Shown here piece after piece: positions 34,101 to 44,702 of a DNA stretch of 64,000 bases. Both the position numbers and the translations under genes were made by a program. Source of the DNA: Cyrtodaria siliqua (lineage: Eukaryota; Mollusca; Bivalvia; Adapedonta; Hiatellidae). Under the pieces are notes generated by a model. It worked only from the letters and a program-made list of their open reading frames with translations. It was not told the origin of the DNA and made no database searches. Within the stretch, counting starts at the first letter, position 1; every line of letters begins with the position of its first letter. The stretch spans positions 124,001-188,000 of the forward strand of contig JAWPHD010001288.1 in NCBI GenBank assembly GCA_037043455.1, in the 5' to 3' direction.

Positions 34101-36384
34101 CTTCCCTGAAGCCAGGACAATGCATGGACTCTGCCTGATAACATACAACTTGTACTGTCTTCCCTGAAGCCAGGACAATGCATGGACTCTGCCTGATAAC
34201 ATACAACTTGTACTGTCTTCCCTGAAGCCAGGACAATGCATGGACTCTGCCTGATGAAATACAACTTGTACTGTCTTACCTGAAGCCAGGACGATGTGTG
34301 GACTCTGCCTGGTCACATACAATTTGCGCTGTCCTACCTGAAGCCAGGACAATGCATGGACTCTGCCTGGTCACATACAACTGGGACTGTCTTACCTGGT
34401 CACATACTTGTACTGTCTTACCTGAAGCCAGGACAATGCATGGACTCTGCCTGATAACATACAACTTGTACTGTCTTCCCTGAAGCCAGGACAATGCATG
34501 GACTCTGCCTGATAACACACAACTTGTACAGTCTTCCCTGAAGCCAGGACAATGCATGGACTCTGCCTGATAACATGTACTGTCTTCCCTGATGCCAGGA
34601 CAATGCACGGACTCTGCCTGATAACATACAACTTGTACTGTCTTCCCTGAAGCCAGGACAATGCATGGACTCTGCCTGATAACATACAACTTGTACTGTC
34701 TTCCCTGAAGCCAGTACAATGCATGGACTCTGCCTGATAACATACAACTTGTACTGTCTTCCCTGAAGCCAGGACAATGCATGGACTCTGCCTAATAACA
34801 TACAACTAGTACTGTCTTCCCTGAAGCCAGTACAATGCATGGACTCTGCCTGATAACATACAACTTGTACTGTCTTCCCTGAAGCCAGTACAATGCATGG
34901 ACTCTGCCTGATAACATACAACTTGTACTGTCTTCCCTGAAGCCAGGACAATGCACGGACTCTGCCTGATAACATACAACTTGTACTGTCTTCCCTGAAG
35001 CCAGGACAATGCATGGACTCTGCCTGATAACATACAACTTGTACTGTCTTCCCTGAAGCCAGTACAATGCATGGACTCTGCCTGATAACATACAACTTGT
35101 ACTGTCTTCCCTGAAGCCAGTACAATGCATGGACTCTGCCTGATAACATACAACTTGTACTGTCTTCCCTGAAGCCAGGACAATGCATGGACTCTGCCTG
35201 ATGACATACAACTTGTACTGTCTTGTAACCTGAAGCCAGGACGATGTGTGGACTCTGCCTGGTCACGTACAACTTTAATGTCTTCCCTGAAGCCGGGATG
35301 TTGTGTGGACTCTGCCTGGTCACATACAATTTGTACTGTCTTACCTGAAGCCAGGACGATGCATGGAATCGGCCTGGTCACATACTTGTAACTTGTACTG
35401 TCTTATCTGAAGCCAGGACAATGCATGGACTCTGCCTAATAACATACAACTTGTACTGTCTTCCCTAAAGCCAGGACAATGCATGAACTCTGCCTGATAA
35501 TGTGTACTGTCTTCCCTGATGCCAGGACAATGCACGGACTCTGCCTGATAACATACAACTTGTACTGTCTTCCCTGAAGCCAGGACAATGCATGGACTCT
35601 ACCTGATAACATACAACTTGTACTGTCTTCCCTGAAGCCAGGACGATGTGTGGACTTTGCTTGGTCAAGTACAATTTTACTGTCTTCCCTGAAGCCAGGA
35701 CGATGTGCGGACTCTGCCTCATAACATACAACTTGTACTGTCTTCCCTGAAGCCAGGACGATGTGTGGACACTGCCTGGTGACTTACAACTTGTACTGTC
35801 TTACCTGAAGCCAGGACGATGTGTGGACTCTGCCTGGTCACATACAACTTGTATTGTCTTACCTGAAGCCAGGACTATGCGCGTACTCTGCTTGGTCACA
35901 TACAACTCTCTGCTTGGTCACATACAACTTGTACTGTCTTCCCTGAAGCCAGGACGATGTGTGGACACTGCCTGGTCACATACAACTTTGTCTTTCCTGA
36001 AGCCAGGACGATGTATGGACACTGCCTGGTCACATAAAACTTTGTCTTTCCTGAAGCCAGGACGATGTGTACACTCTGCCTGTTCACATACAACTGGTAC
36101 TGTCTTCCTTGAAGCCAGGTCAATGTGTGGAAACTGCCTGGTGTTATCTTACCTGAGGACAGGACGCTGTCTCGACTCTGCCTGGTCACACACAACATGT
36201 GCTGTCCTACCTGAGGCCAGGACGATGTGTGGACTCTGCCTGGTCACACATAACATGTGCTGTCCTACCTGAGGCCAGGACGATGTGTGGACTCTGCCTG
36301 GTCACACACAACATGTGCTGTCCTACCTGAGGCCAGGACATTGTGTGGACTCTGCCTGGTCACACACAACATGTACTGTCTTAC
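31178..36384 (-). repeat. 58-bp minisatellite of an exon end plus splice donor, about 90 copies
   Basis: Read on the minus strand, each unit is 43 bases matching the end of the exon at 36385-36486 (through 'gtgaccaggcagagtcc' and 'atcgtcctggcttcag') followed by 15 bases (GTAAGACAGTACAAG or GTAGGACAGCACAAG). Outer copies keep GTAAGA or GTAGGA after 'ttcag'; most copies between about 32.7 and 35.7 kb read GGGAAGACAG there, so the GT is lost. Because 58 is not a multiple of 3 and GG-type units have no stop in any minus frame, long meaningless open frames appear. The array lies wholly within the intron between 36384 and 29856. Confidence 0.92.
32460..34833. repeat. 1,243-bp higher-order duplication inside the 58-bp array
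   Basis: The block from about 32,460 to 33,590 recurs at about 33,703-34,833 with the same order of rare variants: 'gatgcaaggaatcggtctgg', the short unit 'tctgcctgataacatgtact' and the 'cttacctggtcacatactt' unit. Only a few differences are visible (for example 'acttgtact' against 'acttgttct'), so the duplication is recent. Confidence 0.88.
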
Positions 36385-36486
36385 CTGAGGCCAGGACGAT
36401 GTGTGGACTCTGCCTGGTCACGTATAACTTGTGGTGCCTTGTCCTACTGTTCACACTCTCCTGACTGGATTCACCCTGGACTGTAG
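36385..36486 (-). CDS. MAJIN: MAJIN homologue, exon 2; last half is the first minisatellite unit
   Basis: On the minus strand the acceptor 'ttttttggttcag' opens a 102-bp exon ending GCCTCAG|GTAAGACAG. With the split codon from exon 1 it reads ATVQGESSQESVNSRTRHHK, LYVTRQSPHIVLAS plus one base (phase 1 to phase 1). From 'AGTAGGACAAGG' to the donor it is a slightly longer version of the 58-bp array unit that follows it, so the donor lies exactly at the junction of unit 1 and unit 2. Downstream it is phase-compatible with 29695-29855 and also with a short hydrophobic segment at 31137-31177. The acceptor and donor are good and the 274-bp intron to exon 1 is unremarkable. Confidence 0.6.
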
Positions 36487-36760
36487 CTGAACCAAAAAAC
36501 AATCACAAATGTAAAACTGTGTACACGAGAAAAGTTAAATTTCCATACATACAACAGCACTAGAGACTTTTTCTTTATCTGCATTCTGAGCAATAAATGC
36601 ATGTACATGCTACCAGTATCGATATAATTAGATCAACTTATTTGTTGTTTTAATTGTTAATTTTCCATGTTTGTTTCAATCTCTGCACTTTCTGGCTATA
36701 CAAATACCTCATATCTTGACAAAATGTTAGATCACTAGGATTACTATTACAGTTTCATAC

Positions 36761-38531
36761 CTGTTCTTTGTCTTGGCTGCTGTCTCTCTTCCTCACTTTC
36801 CATCCCTGTTGACTGTGAATCGTTACTGGCTCCCTGCGCTGAAGCTCTAGTTGATCTCCTAAGTTTCTTTTTCTTGGCTACAGGCTCTGATTCTTGGCCA
36901 GAATCTTGTGACTCAGATTCAGCATTATTGTTATTATTACTATTCCTGGTATGCCTTGTACCAGCTCCAATCTCTTTATCAGTTTGAGAATCTGACATCT
37001 TGTTTCTATTTTCAGGTCTTCTACTTCTTCTTTTCCTGGTACTTTTCTTTGTTTCAATATCCGATTCATCATGAAATCTAATTTCAACAGAGTCGTCCCT
37101 GTTTTCTTTCTTGTCTCTTGTATTAATAATATTTGCCTTTGAGGACCGATTGAGATTAATGTTCTCATCTTTAACTATGTGACCTGATCTTTCAGATTTC
37201 CTTCTTGATCTAGCTGTCCGTGTGTCTTTGTTACCATCAACTTCTGAATCCTTCTGTGAACTAGAATCAGCAGAATCCTCTCTACTGTGTTTCTTGTTGT
37301 TTCTTCTACGACTCACTCTGGAGTAATCATTAACATTTATCAACTCAGTTTGAGTATAACTTCTTTCAGATTTTTTTCTTGATCTAGCTTTCCTTGTGTC
37401 TTTGTTATCATCAACTTCTGAATCCTTCTGTGAACTATAATCAGCAGAATCCTCTCTACTGTGTTTCTTGTTGTTTCTTCTATGATTAACTCTGGAGTAA
37501 TCATTAACATCTATCAACTCAGTTTGGGTTTTTCTCTTTTCTGACTGTCTATGCGACCGAAGTGCTCTTGTTTCTCTAATATGCTCAACTTCAGAATCTT
37601 CTCCAGCTTCGGTTTCAGTGTCTGTGTATTTAAGACGATCAGTTCCTTTCCTCAATGTGTGCGGTGATGAGGATTGTTTTAATTTTCTATCTATGATCTT
37701 GTTTATATTTCTTCTTCTTCTAGCTTTATTTTGAACAGTCAACTTTGACAGTTTGGATTCTCTTTTCTCAGTCTGAGCCATATGAACTGGACCATCTTTA
37801 AATTGTTTTAATGTATCACTTCGTCCTACAGTCATGGTTTGATCAAAACTAGTTCTCACAGTAGTGTTATTATTATTCAACTGATTACTTTGTTGAACAA
37901 TAGCATTAACATCGACAAGCCTATATAAACGTCCGTCTTTTGTTCGTCCAAATCGTGGGGCTTGATCTTTATCAGAACTATCAACATTCGCAACTGTGAT
38001 CAGTTTCTTTGTTTGACTAGTTTTCTTTATTTCGTTATCCGATGTGGCAGGCACATTCTTCCGATAAACCTCATAATTTTTTGTACTATCTGTAACATCC
38101 AGTACTTTTGATTTACTGGATTCTGTAACACTTTTCCGGCTAATGGTTTCTTTTGTTTCTGACCTGTTATGCTGAATGTCATTTCTTTTACTTACAGTAA
38201 ATTCAAATAGAAATGGGAAACTTCTTAATGACTTGCCATCTTGCTGGAAAACATAATTACTGTACTTCTGTGGGAATGACCACGGTGTTTTTCTGGGAAT
38301 GATAATAAAATTTAGAGACAGAATTGGTTTCAACTCGTGATTTCGTTCACTCATGTAAAGCACTGCTCTAAACACTTGTTCGATTTCGTCATGGGCCTCC
38401 GTTTCTGTGAAGTTCACTGTCTTGCTCTTGAAGGTGTCAACCTCATAGTGAACTTTCACTTTGTACAATGTCTCCTTGAACCTGATGAGGCGAGTGTTGT
38501 CTCGAAGAAGAGGAAATGTGTGTAGCGGCAT
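36761..38531 (-). CDS. MAJIN: MAJIN homologue, large first coding exon
   Basis: MAJIN joins TERB1 and TERB2 to tie meiotic telomeres to the inner nuclear membrane in prophase I and binds DNA. The exon starts at ATG 38529-38531 in good context (aaccATGC) and runs 590 codons to the donor AGAACAG|GTATGA; without splicing it would stop four codons later. Residues 1 to about 115 match the MAJIN core pattern: FPLLRDNTRLIRF, YKVKVHYEV, IEQVFRAVLYM, LSLNFIIIPRKTPWSFP and SFPFLFEFTV. The rest is disordered, Lys/Arg/Ser/Asn-rich, with basic clusters such as KARRRRNINK and KKKKLRRSTR that suit nuclear import and DNA contact. Residues about 331-446 are a 58-residue tandem duplication (TQTELIDVNDYSRV / TQTELINVNDYSRV). 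The protein is far longer than vertebrate MAJIN (about 250 residues). Identification rests on remembered family features. Confidence 0.7.
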
Positions 38532-39061
38532 GGTTCTGGAGCATAAAATTGCGTCAATGCATTTTTCTTCTTTCTACCATTTGCGTTTCCATGCAGACCT
38601 AAAATTTATAACATAAAGACTTTCAAGCATGCCAATCCTGAAGTAGTTATCAAGCATTTAAAACATATTATGTATTAATCAGCAACCATTTGACTAAAAA
38701 CCAACTTTCGCATATTTCTGCAGAGCAGGAAAATTTGTTTCTGTATTACTTGTCCTACGTAATATTTGAATGGTCTATTTGATAAACTGTTAAAGAATTA
38801 GCTGAATTTCTACTCGTCCTGCAATACTTAGCACTCGTCATGGCGAGCAGACGAGCGGAATTTTCATGTTCTGTAATCGAAACTATTCCACTATGGAAGG
38901 AGGAGAATTTATAATCATCTGTGTTGATACTTGGACTTAATGTATTCTATTAGGTGGGATGACCTGGTGAGACGCAAAGAGATAGATGGGACAACATACT
39001 GTTCCTTATTTATGAAGACTAGAACTGTACAAACTTATAAAAGAGGGTTAAACTAGTTTGG
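38532..39061. other. upstream region of the MAJIN homologue
   Basis: It should contain the 5' UTR and promoter. I see no convincing TATA box at a fixed distance, no repeat and no other gene. Confidence 0.35.
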
Positions 39062-39850
39062 GTTTGACGAGTTTCTAACGTAGACCATTCCACTTCAGTA
39101 AGCATTTCTCAAACATTACTTGAATCGCCCCATCGTCATCATGATCATCTAGCTGCAGTTCTTTGGACTTTTTCCAGCCTATAAATATCATTTCGGTGGT
39201 AGAGATTCCATATAGGTGATGGATATTATAACTGAGGCCGGACCAGAGTATTTTAGGCAACCACATTTTTCTTTTCGAGCTGGGGCAAAACTGTCTTAGA
39301 AAACCGAGGGTTTTTGTTGCCTTGTTTGTTTTGTATATGAGGGCCCCAGTCTAGATTATCAGAAATGGTATTTTGCAGAAGTAACTCTCTTCAATACTTG
39401 GCCATGGAGAGTGTAGTCATGCATTATCTGCCTGTCCACCTGGAGCCTGGTTACTCTCATGGAACTGCATTTGGATACACTGAAATTCAGAGGTCAATCC
39501 TGCTCCCAAAGACATAATTTGACAAAATCTTCTTGCAGGACACGACAATCTTTCGGACAGGTAATTAGTCTGTAGAGTACACAGCTGTCAGCAAATAATC
39601 GGAAGATGACTATATCGTCAGGGAGGTTGTTTAATATGAACAGTCAAAAGAGGACCCAGCTATCGTTTGGTGGATCACCATATTCCGTAGTAGTCTATGG
39701 TAGTATGATAGTCTGTTGTGGAGGACTGTGTCAAAAGCCTTTGCAAAGTCCATAATAATGAGGTCAGTTTGTTTATGTTTGCGATTTGTGAACCATCAAC
39801 GTTAAAGGTTAAGTTGTGAACAAACTGAACTAGCTGCTTTTCACATGACC
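39062..39850 (-). pseudogene. LINE reverse-transcriptase relic, several frameshifts and stops
   Basis: On the minus strand pieces in different frames read SCEKQLVQFVHNL-like sequence, IIMDFAKAFDTVLHNRLSYY, NNLPDDIVIFRLFADSCVLY, VLQEDFVKLCLWEQD, MHDYTLHGQVLKRVTSAKYH and WNGLR. These follow the order of the RT domain of CR1/Jockey-type LINEs, from the DFAKAFD block to the post-catalytic region. The catalytic box expected as [F/Y]ADD reads FADS, so the second aspartate is gone. It sits just upstream of MAJIN on the same strand and seems unrelated to it. Confidence 0.75.
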
Positions 39851-40439
39851 TTTTTGCTTCTGAACCCAGGGCATTTTTTCCTTCATAAACAGGGGCCGAT
39901 ATCGGGCCATTCGCCTAACAAAACAGACTACCTTTTTGGCAAAAAACATATTACCGTTTTCAGCCATATGCTATTGCTCATAGACCGGATACAACATTTT
40001 AGCAAACCACGCGTATGTTACCGTTTCTCAAGACCAGACGTATTTTACTGAATGTAGTATCTCAGTCCGACGATTTGTCTAGATTTTTGCGACGCTTGTA
40101 ATATTTGTATTTGAAACAAGCGTCACAGATAGCTGCTAAATAACACCGGGAACGCGCAGCTGTTAAATAACACTGGGAACGCGCACCCTTTTTGGATGGT
40201 TTAATTCATGGCGACAACTAAAAAAATTATTTTAACCAACTATCTCAAACAATAACTTGCCACTTCCTACAACCCTTACTCATGAACTTCAGGTGAGGTT
40301 TCTGCGGCCTCTTGCTCAGTGGATAAGGATTCCTCGGCTTGAGAGATATACAACATTTAACAAGAATCACTTCGTCAATAACAATCATAAATAAAAGGCC
40401 TAAGAGGGCCTGTGGACGCTCTACTTGCTAAAGATAAAG
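39851..40439. other. non-coding stretch with tRNA-like A box
   Basis: At 40325-40345 'ttgctcagtggataagg' resembles a Pol III A box but no B box follows at a fitting distance. A 30-bp duplication ('taaataacaccgggaacgcg' and 'taaataacactgggaacgcg') lies at 40137-40190. Confidence 0.35.
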
Positions 40440-40700
40440 TTAATGTATAAGGGGCCATAACTCTTTCAAAAATCATGCATCCAATACATGGCGATGACAT
40501 ATGCAACTAGGCTTGGTACTGATCATCCCTGCCAAGATTTGCTGAAATCCGGCAAGGAGTTCATGAGACTAATCTGGACAAAGTTTGTGTATTAAAACAT
40601 TTAACGGGCCATATCCCTGCCAAGTTTCGTTGAAATCCAGCCAAAAATTCATTCAACTGGAACACGTCAAAAACGCGATTTTCGAGTTAAAGTGGGAAAA
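40440..40700. repeat. dispersed copies of the 156-bp 'gccataactc' repeat
   Basis: One and a half units share 'aactaggcttggtactgatc' and 'gctgaaatccggc' with 18190-18780, in the same orientation. Confidence 0.7.
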
Positions 40701-40861
40701 ATAATGCGATTTCGAGATATATATCATAATGAATCATCCAACACGGCAAACAAGTATTGTTAATCAACTTTAATTTAATAACGCAAGCCGCGATCCTTAA
40801 CTTTCCATTAACTAGGCCTATTAAGTAATTACCACCAATTACCGCCAATATTAATCCAATT

Positions 40862-41120
40862 ATAGAAGCAGGGCTGCTACGAATCAGTAGTGTTATTTTT
40901 ACTGGTCCTTTGGGACCAACGAGCCTAATATAGGTGGTTTTGAAGTAGACTACCGCTTAAGACGGTGCTAGGGGGTGTGAGAGGTGTTGCTTTTTTCATT
41001 ACTTCTCATGAACAGACTCAATAAAACCCGATTCTGCTGCTTTATTCTCTTAATTGTATTTGTTGCTCCCAAAGGATCACCTTTATCAGTATTTATTTAT
41101 TTATATGACGGGGATATGAC
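40862..41120. mobile_element. dispersed repeat X, copy 1
   Basis: It shares 'cgcttaag.cggtgctagg', 'gtgagaggt.ttgc', 'acagactcaataaaacc' and 'gtttgttgct.cca.gggatc'-type blocks with 54423-54640. It has no coding content. It may be a SINE or the end of a larger element. Confidence 0.5.
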
Positions 41121-41331
41121 ACGACAGTACAAACACTGTATTCAACTGAAAACACTTGTCGTTCAGGTAGGTTTATCAATTATATGCTGCATTTATCAAT
41201 TTTTACTGCGCTTATTTGGCGGTATGCGAGAGGCCTCGATGTACGATACACCCATCTACACTGCAAACAGACATTATAAAAGTATAACCTTGTTTTACTG
41301 ATTTTTTTATATACATATTTTGCATTGCCAG

Positions 41332-41760
41332 AAAGCCAAATAATTAACCTTTCTAATGGTGTAATTTTATTCCAAATATATAGACAAAATCTTGAGTTGG
41401 AACGTAAATGTATCACATTTTTTCTTTTCTTAAAGCATTTTCGCGCATCACCTTGTGTTTATTGTCTGGTCATCAAACATTTATTGTTTAATAAATATTT
41501 AAATAAGATGCATGGTTAGAAAGCCAAATAAATAACGTTTCTAATGGTTTAATTTTATTCTAAATAATGCTTAAATAAATCAGTAAAAGCTCCAGTTGGG
41601 AAGGAAATATAACTAATTTTTTTCTTTTCTTAAAGCGCTAACGCACACCACCGTGTGTTTATTGTTTTGGTTATCAAACATATACATGTATTGTTTAATG
41701 AATATTTACATAAGATGCATGGTCAGAAAGCCAAATAAATAACCTTTCTATTGATTGATG
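41332..41760. repeat. 190-210-bp direct repeat, 2.2 copies
   Basis: 'agaaagccaaataa.taac' starts at 41332, 41519 and 41727, and each full unit holds 'tttttcttttcttaaagc' and 'gtgtttattgt'. The copies are moderately diverged. Confidence 0.8.
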
Positions 41761-42237
41761 TTATTTCGAACAATTCTTCAAAGGTTAAATGAACGAGGAG
41801 AAACAAAATAAAAGCGCTGCCGCAATTATCAAGCAGTTCATTTTTTCAAAATAGATAATGTTTGTGAGGATAACAGAAATTACAGTACATTTAAATGATT
41901 TTATACTAAGTGAGCAAAATTAAATTATCTTTTTAACTTTTCTATTTAACAACTGGTAAAACCTCGACTGCATTGTGTGAACACTTAAGAATGGTGTGAT
42001 TAATGTATTCTATTGGCATAACAATCGATTGAGTAATAAACAAACACGCATGTATCAATAAAAAAAATAATAACACCGGCAAACGTGGTAATGATAATTC
42101 GACCAACACATTATCAGTGTTTGTTTGTTTCCTTCTCAGTTTTAAGGTCGGCTGATTTAGTATTTTAATCAGTTAAACATGTTAAAATTGTTGAAAAATC
42201 GAAATGCAATAATTGTAAAATACTCTCATCATTCCAA
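41761..42237. other. non-coding stretch
   Basis: Nothing recognised. Confidence 0.35.
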
Positions 42238-43829
42238 GTTAGTTGCTGCAAAACGTAATTGTATGTACCCTTTTCACGATTTGCGTGGGTTTTTCGTGTT
42301 TTTAGCAAATGTTCATTGTTTTTTTTAGTGTTTTGTTCTCAAACCAAGAAGTGTGAAATTGCGATGAAAAAAGATGACCAATATTCTTGCTAAATACAAT
42401 TTCAATATGTATGTTATTACTTGCAATCATCAACAGGTACTATACTGTATAAGGCGACTTTTTTTCTTCTTGGTTTACGGATCTGCCGACCCCAATTTTC
42501 TAGAGATTGGAAAAAAAAATAAAAAATCAACATCTGTGGGTTTTTTCACCGCCGGCCGCATTTCAATGCCAGATGAAGAAAAAAAATTGAATTGGTGAAA
42601 CAATTTTCTAGTATACAGTAATACCACGTCAAACAACAGCATATATCTATCAAAACATCGAAATTTCGAACGCAGACGACGCGCGATCACTATCCGCCAT
42701 TTCCTTGTATGAGAAACATAGAGTAGTCTCCCTTGTTCACCAAGGTAACTTGATTTCAACACATCCAGGCACTCCATCCGGGCGTGAATACAGAAATTTT
42801 TCATCATGGGGGAATATTAAAAGAATATTCAACGATTTAAATACATGTTGTGTTGTCTTCTGTCTTTGTGTTGTATAAACTTACGGTTTTATATGAGAAA
42901 CATGGTCACCATGTTTGAAATTTGTACCTAGAAACAGATTTTTTCTTTTTTTTTTCCCCCCTATGACCAAAGGTAAAAATCTGTAAATCAAAAAAAAAAT
43001 TGTTTGGCTGATTTTATTCCCCCTTCCGACCGAGCGTAAAAAAATAAGAAAATATCTGTAAACCAAGAAAAAAAAAAGTGTGGCCTAAGTGAGAAAAAAA
43101 AGTTTCCCTTCCATAAAAGAGGTATTTTTTTACCCTTCCATAAAATATACACGCTGATCCAAGTTTTTTGTTTTTTTAAATGGCGGGTTAAGTTGCTGTT
43201 TTTTGGTTAAAATTAAAGTCATACTACCCTAAACACAATTTCAATATGTCTGTTATTACTTGCAATCACCAGCAGGTACTTTGTAAGTGAGAAAAAAATA
43301 ATTACCCTTCCATAAAAGATACATGTTGATCCAAGAGAATTTTTTTTGTTTTAAAAATGGCGAAGTAAATATATTTTCTTTGCTAAAATCAAAATCATAA
43401 CCCACTTAAAAACTACCCTAAACACAATTTCAATATAAATGTATGTTATAACTTGCAATCATCAACAGGTACGGTTTAACTGAGAGAAAAAAGTTTACCC
43501 TTCCATAAAATATACATGCTAATCCAGGAGGAAAAAAACATGTTCAAAGTAATAAAAAAAAGTTTTTGGTTGAAATCAAAGTCATAACCCACTTAAAAAC
43601 TACACCAAACACAAAGTAAATGTTTTGTATGATAAACAAAGATCGACACAAATATAAAAAGCGTGAAAGGCGTATAAAACAAACAAACGAAAGACTGCAC
43701 GAACGTCGGCCATCTTTTTTTCATCACAATTTCACGCTTCCTGGTTTGAGAACAAAACACTAAAAAAAGCAATTAAAAACTTGCAGATCGTGAAAAGGAT
43801 ACTTACAATTACGTTTTGCACAACTAACC
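42238..43829. mobile_element. long-TIR foldback element with internal direct repeats
   Basis: About 140-bp arms at 42238-42390 and 43697-43829 are reverse complements ('gcaaaacgtaattgta', 'ccttttcacgat', 'gttttgttctcaaacca'). Between them a block with 'aacacaatttcaatatg' and 'acttgcaatcatcaacaggt' occurs three times in the same orientation (about 42395, 43230, 43425). A minus-strand frame at 42475-42807 has no family resemblance that I know. The ends and repeats fit a non-autonomous transposon. Confidence 0.65.
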
Positions 43830-43902
43830 ATGTTGTTTATAATGTATTCAACCACAAAACGCGATAAATCATGGGGTGAAATCACATTTTATTTTCTAAA
43901 AC

Positions 43903-44103
43903 ATGGCGGCTAAGTCAACGTTAATGACCGAAGTATTCCGAATGAGTGGACGACAGGTGTTTAGAACACCTCTGTCCGAGACCGGTCCCTTTAATTATCA
44001 GCCAGATAGAAGCAAGGGTACAAACAAATCAGTATACAAATTCACTTGCAAAAGTTCCTGCAGCAAGTATGCAGTAAACCAGTGTAGTCCAGTTTGGACC
44101 TAA
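43903..44103 (+). CDS. small open frame, possible first exon
   Basis: ATG at 43903 has good context (aaacATGGCGG) and opens MAAKSTLMTEVFRMSGRQVF, RTPLSETGPFNYQPDRSKGT and on to a TAA at 44101-44103. The first 40 residues look protein-like and several GT donors follow within the frame (for example at 44019). I do not recognise it. It may be the start of a gene whose next exons I cannot see, or a 66-residue chance frame. Confidence 0.25.
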   Translation: MAAKSTLMTEVFRMSGRQVFRTPLSETGPFNYQPDRSKGTNKSVYKFTCKSSCSKYAVNQCSPVWT

Positions 44104-44702
44104 TTATCAATCAATATTACCTGAGGCGCAGTAAATTTCCAAGGCTGTATACAACAGGTTATCAGCACTAAGACTGTGTAAATGGGGGAAATCTTTGATA
44201 TTTTGAGGCGTCTTATGAACAAGGGATCGCGGCATGTCTGTTTCAGAAGTTAAGGGATCGCGGTGCCGCTACGCAATAAATGGCTGGGAAGGCCCTGTAT
44301 ATATATATATACATTAAACACATGCATACCAGTTAAAATTATAAAAGTATGATTTGTTTATTGTCAGTTATACATATTTTTAATTTCCGTAAGGGTTCGG
44401 AGGTACGGGAGTGGTTTTTATTCCCCTTCGCTTTATTTAGTTAAAAATGATATATTTTGCCTCAAGACGATAGGGGCTTCATTTTTCATCCGATCTTTGC
44501 CAAACTTTAGTCTTTACCAGATTGTTAATATCAGCCCGACTGTTATAAATTTCCAAATTTTCACTAGCCCGAATGACAGTTTACTAGCCCTGTGCTTCGG
44601 GCTAGTGGATTAATTCGAAGACTGCTACCTCAAGCACTGTATGAGACACAGTTATGACAGTGCATTTGAATCTGGAAAAAAAAAAGTGAAACAGTTTAAC
44701 TA
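44104..44702. other. non-coding stretch with dispersed repeat pieces
   Basis: 44400-44545 contains 'agacgataggggcttcattt' and 'tcatccgatctttgcc', reverse-orientation members of the 18781-19235 family. 'ctagcccgaatgac' and 'cttcgggctagtgg' near 44563-44611 form a short stem. Confidence 0.45.

Noticed and set aside
34418..35329. 303-residue minus-strand protein
   Set aside because: It has a 58-residue period from three 58-bp units and exists only where the GG-type units lack stops; no gene signals.
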